Assembly (NCBI GenBank): GCA_937926195.1
Contig: CALEXZ010000042.1
Coordinates: 1-51,099, forward strand
Direction of reading: 5' to 3'
DNA from: an uncultured Actinomyces sp.
GTDB lineage: Bacteria; Actinomycetota; Actinomycetes; Actinomycetales; Actinomycetaceae
Length of the DNA stretch: 51,099 bases
The position numbers were made by a program, and so were the translations under genes. The notes beneath the pieces are model-generated. The model worked only from the letters and a program-made list of their open reading frames with translations. It did no database searches and was not told where the DNA came from. Shown piece after piece: positions 50,092 to 51,099 of this stretch. Each line of letters starts with the position of its first letter. Within the stretch, counting starts at the first letter, position 1.

Positions 50092-50931
50092 TCAGGCTCC
50101 GGGACGGTCGGCGCTCCGGCTCACGGCCTCACGGGGGGCGACGTCGGCGCGGATCTCGTCGAGCTTTTCGAGCAGCCCGTCATAGGCGTAGTTGCCCAGG
50201 GGCAGGCGCTTGGGAGGATTCGCGTCGTGGGCGACGTCCACGATCGCCGTCGCGGCGCGCAGCGGGTCACCCGCCTCCTTGCCCACGTTCGCCCGGAAGT
50301 TCCGGCGGTACTCCCCGGCGGTGGCGTCGTAGTCCGCAATGACCCGCTCAGGGGCCACCTCGGCGGCGGAGGAGCCCGCCCAGTCCGTGGCGAAGGCGGA
50401 GGGCTCAATGACCACCACGCGAATGCCCAGCGGACCCACCTCCTGGGCCAGGGCGTCCGAGAGCCCCTCGACGGCGAACTTCGTGGCGTTGTACCAGCCC
50501 ACCGCCGGGAAGGAGCGGACCCCGCCGACGGAGGAGACATTGAGGATCGTGCCGGAACGGCGTTCGCGCATGGAGGGCAGGAGCGCCGTCGTCACCGCGG
50601 CCAGGCCGAAGACATTGATCTCCACCATGCGGCGGACCTCCGCCTCGTCGCTCTCCTCCACCGCCGCGAAGTATCCAATACCCGCATTGTTGAAAAGAAC
50701 GTCAATGGGGCCGGCCTGCTCCAGGGCCGTCCGCACTGCGGTGCGCACCTGCTCGGCGTCAGTCACGTCCAGGGGCAGCGCCAATAGGCGCTCCCCGCCC
50801 AACTCGGCGAGATCGGTCAGGGTATCGGTATTCCGGGCGGTCGCCACGACGCGGTCCCCGCGCCGCAGTGCCTCCGCCGCCACCGCGTGACCGAAGCCGC
50901 GAGATGCGCCGGTAATGAACCAGGTAGTCAT
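50092..50931 (-). CDS. short-chain dehydrogenase/reductase
   Basis: The 279-residue classical SDR has the cofactor loop TGASRGFGHAVA, the NNAGIG motif, and the catalytic Ser-Tyr-Lys set (NVSSVGG, then YNATKFA). Arg after the glycine motif (ATARN) suggests NADP preference. The family reduces or oxidises diverse carbonyls/alcohols; the substrate is not deducible. ATG 50931 has AAGGA seven bases before; the longer frame upstream is intergenic. The divergent partial gene at the window end may encode its regulator. Confidence 0.88.
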   Translation of the reverse strand: MTTWFITGASRGFGHAVAAEALRRGDRVVATARNTDTLTDLAELGGERLLALPLDVTDAEQVRTAVRTALEQAGPIDVLFNNAGIGYFAAVEESDEAEVRRMVEINVFGLAAVTTALLPSMRERRSGTILNVSSVGGVRSFPAVGWYNATKFAVEGLSDALAQEVGPLGIRVVVIEPSAFATDWAGSSAAEVAPERVIADYDATAGEYRRNFRANVGKEAGDPLRAATAIVDVAHDANPPKRLPLGNYAYDGLLEKLDEIRADVAPREAVSRSADRPGA

Positions 50932-51088
50932 GAGATGTCCTTTCGGAGGGGCCCGGGTGCCGTATTGCGTCCGGGGTGCGGGATCGCTGACGGATCCAGT
51001 ACAGCGGCCCCTCAGGGGCCCCGGAAGAGAACGGGTCATCCTAGTGTCCTGAGTCGTTAATTCGTTGGTTGTTTGGTAGGGTCTGTTC

Positions 51089-51099
51089 ATGCCTGGTCC
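51089..51099 (+). CDS. start of a divergent gene cut by the window end
   Basis: ATG CCT GGT follows a TAGGGT box (51077-51082) by six bases, the leaderless geometry of many genes here. Only three codons are visible, so no product can be named. Genes divergent from SDR oxidoreductases are often MarR/TetR/HxlR regulators; that is a guess. Confidence 0.35.

Overview
This window is very GC-rich, has many leaderless starts with a TAnnnT box 6-7 nt upstream, encodes CCA in its tRNA genes and carries a GuaB1-type enzyme and an OxyR. All of this points to an actinobacterium. Gene content (p19-locus-like FtsX ABC operon with DUF4418, pheA/serS neighbourhood, GH38 mannoside locus) suggests Actinomycetaceae, probably Actinomyces or a close relative. 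That genus call is an inference from gene content, not a database match.

Layout. 0-2 kb: the tail of a truncated gene, then a leaderless AlbA_2/Schlafen-type regulator behind three short dyads. 2-6.5 kb: an operon (DUF4418 membrane protein, DUF6273 lipoprotein, two FtsX-like permeases, one ATPase) under a promoter overlapped by a DtxR/IdeR-like iron box. 6.7-19.2 kb: core-type genes, namely a MATE exporter, GT2 glycosyltransferase, large polytopic membrane protein, prephenate dehydratase, diacylglycerol-kinase-like enzyme, OxyR, seryl-tRNA synthetase, HAD phosphatase and a solute-binding lipoprotein. 19.2-28.4 kb: a mannoside-use locus with GH38 alpha-mannosidase, two sugar permeases, binding lipoprotein, ROK repressor and a divergent AGE-family (mannose isomerase-like) enzyme. 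28.5-29.2 kb: tRNA-Ser(TGA), tRNA-Ser(GCT) and tRNA-Arg(ACG) with a terminator.

Right after tRNA-Arg the codon dialect changes: Ile ATT, almost absent before, becomes common to the window end. This half holds an AroE-like dehydrogenase, GuaB1, two tiny lipoproteins, two sulfur-amino-acid PLP lyases, a heterodimeric ABC exporter behind a leaderless 8-codon leader peptide plus hairpin, a pullulanase-like GH13 enzyme and a TetR regulator. Next comes a probable peptide system: a 26-codon micro-ORF coupled to a PqqD-like/M50 membrane protease, an ABC-2 transporter, a histidine kinase/response regulator pair, and a 62-residue secreted peptide ending in two cysteines. An SDR oxidoreductase and a divergent partial gene close the window.

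The two most notable candidates for undescribed biology are the peptide-maturation/sensing cluster at 43.9-49.8 kb and the leader-peptide attenuator at 35.90-36.09 kb, which recalls bmrB-bmrCD of Bacillus. Both rest on sequence reading only.
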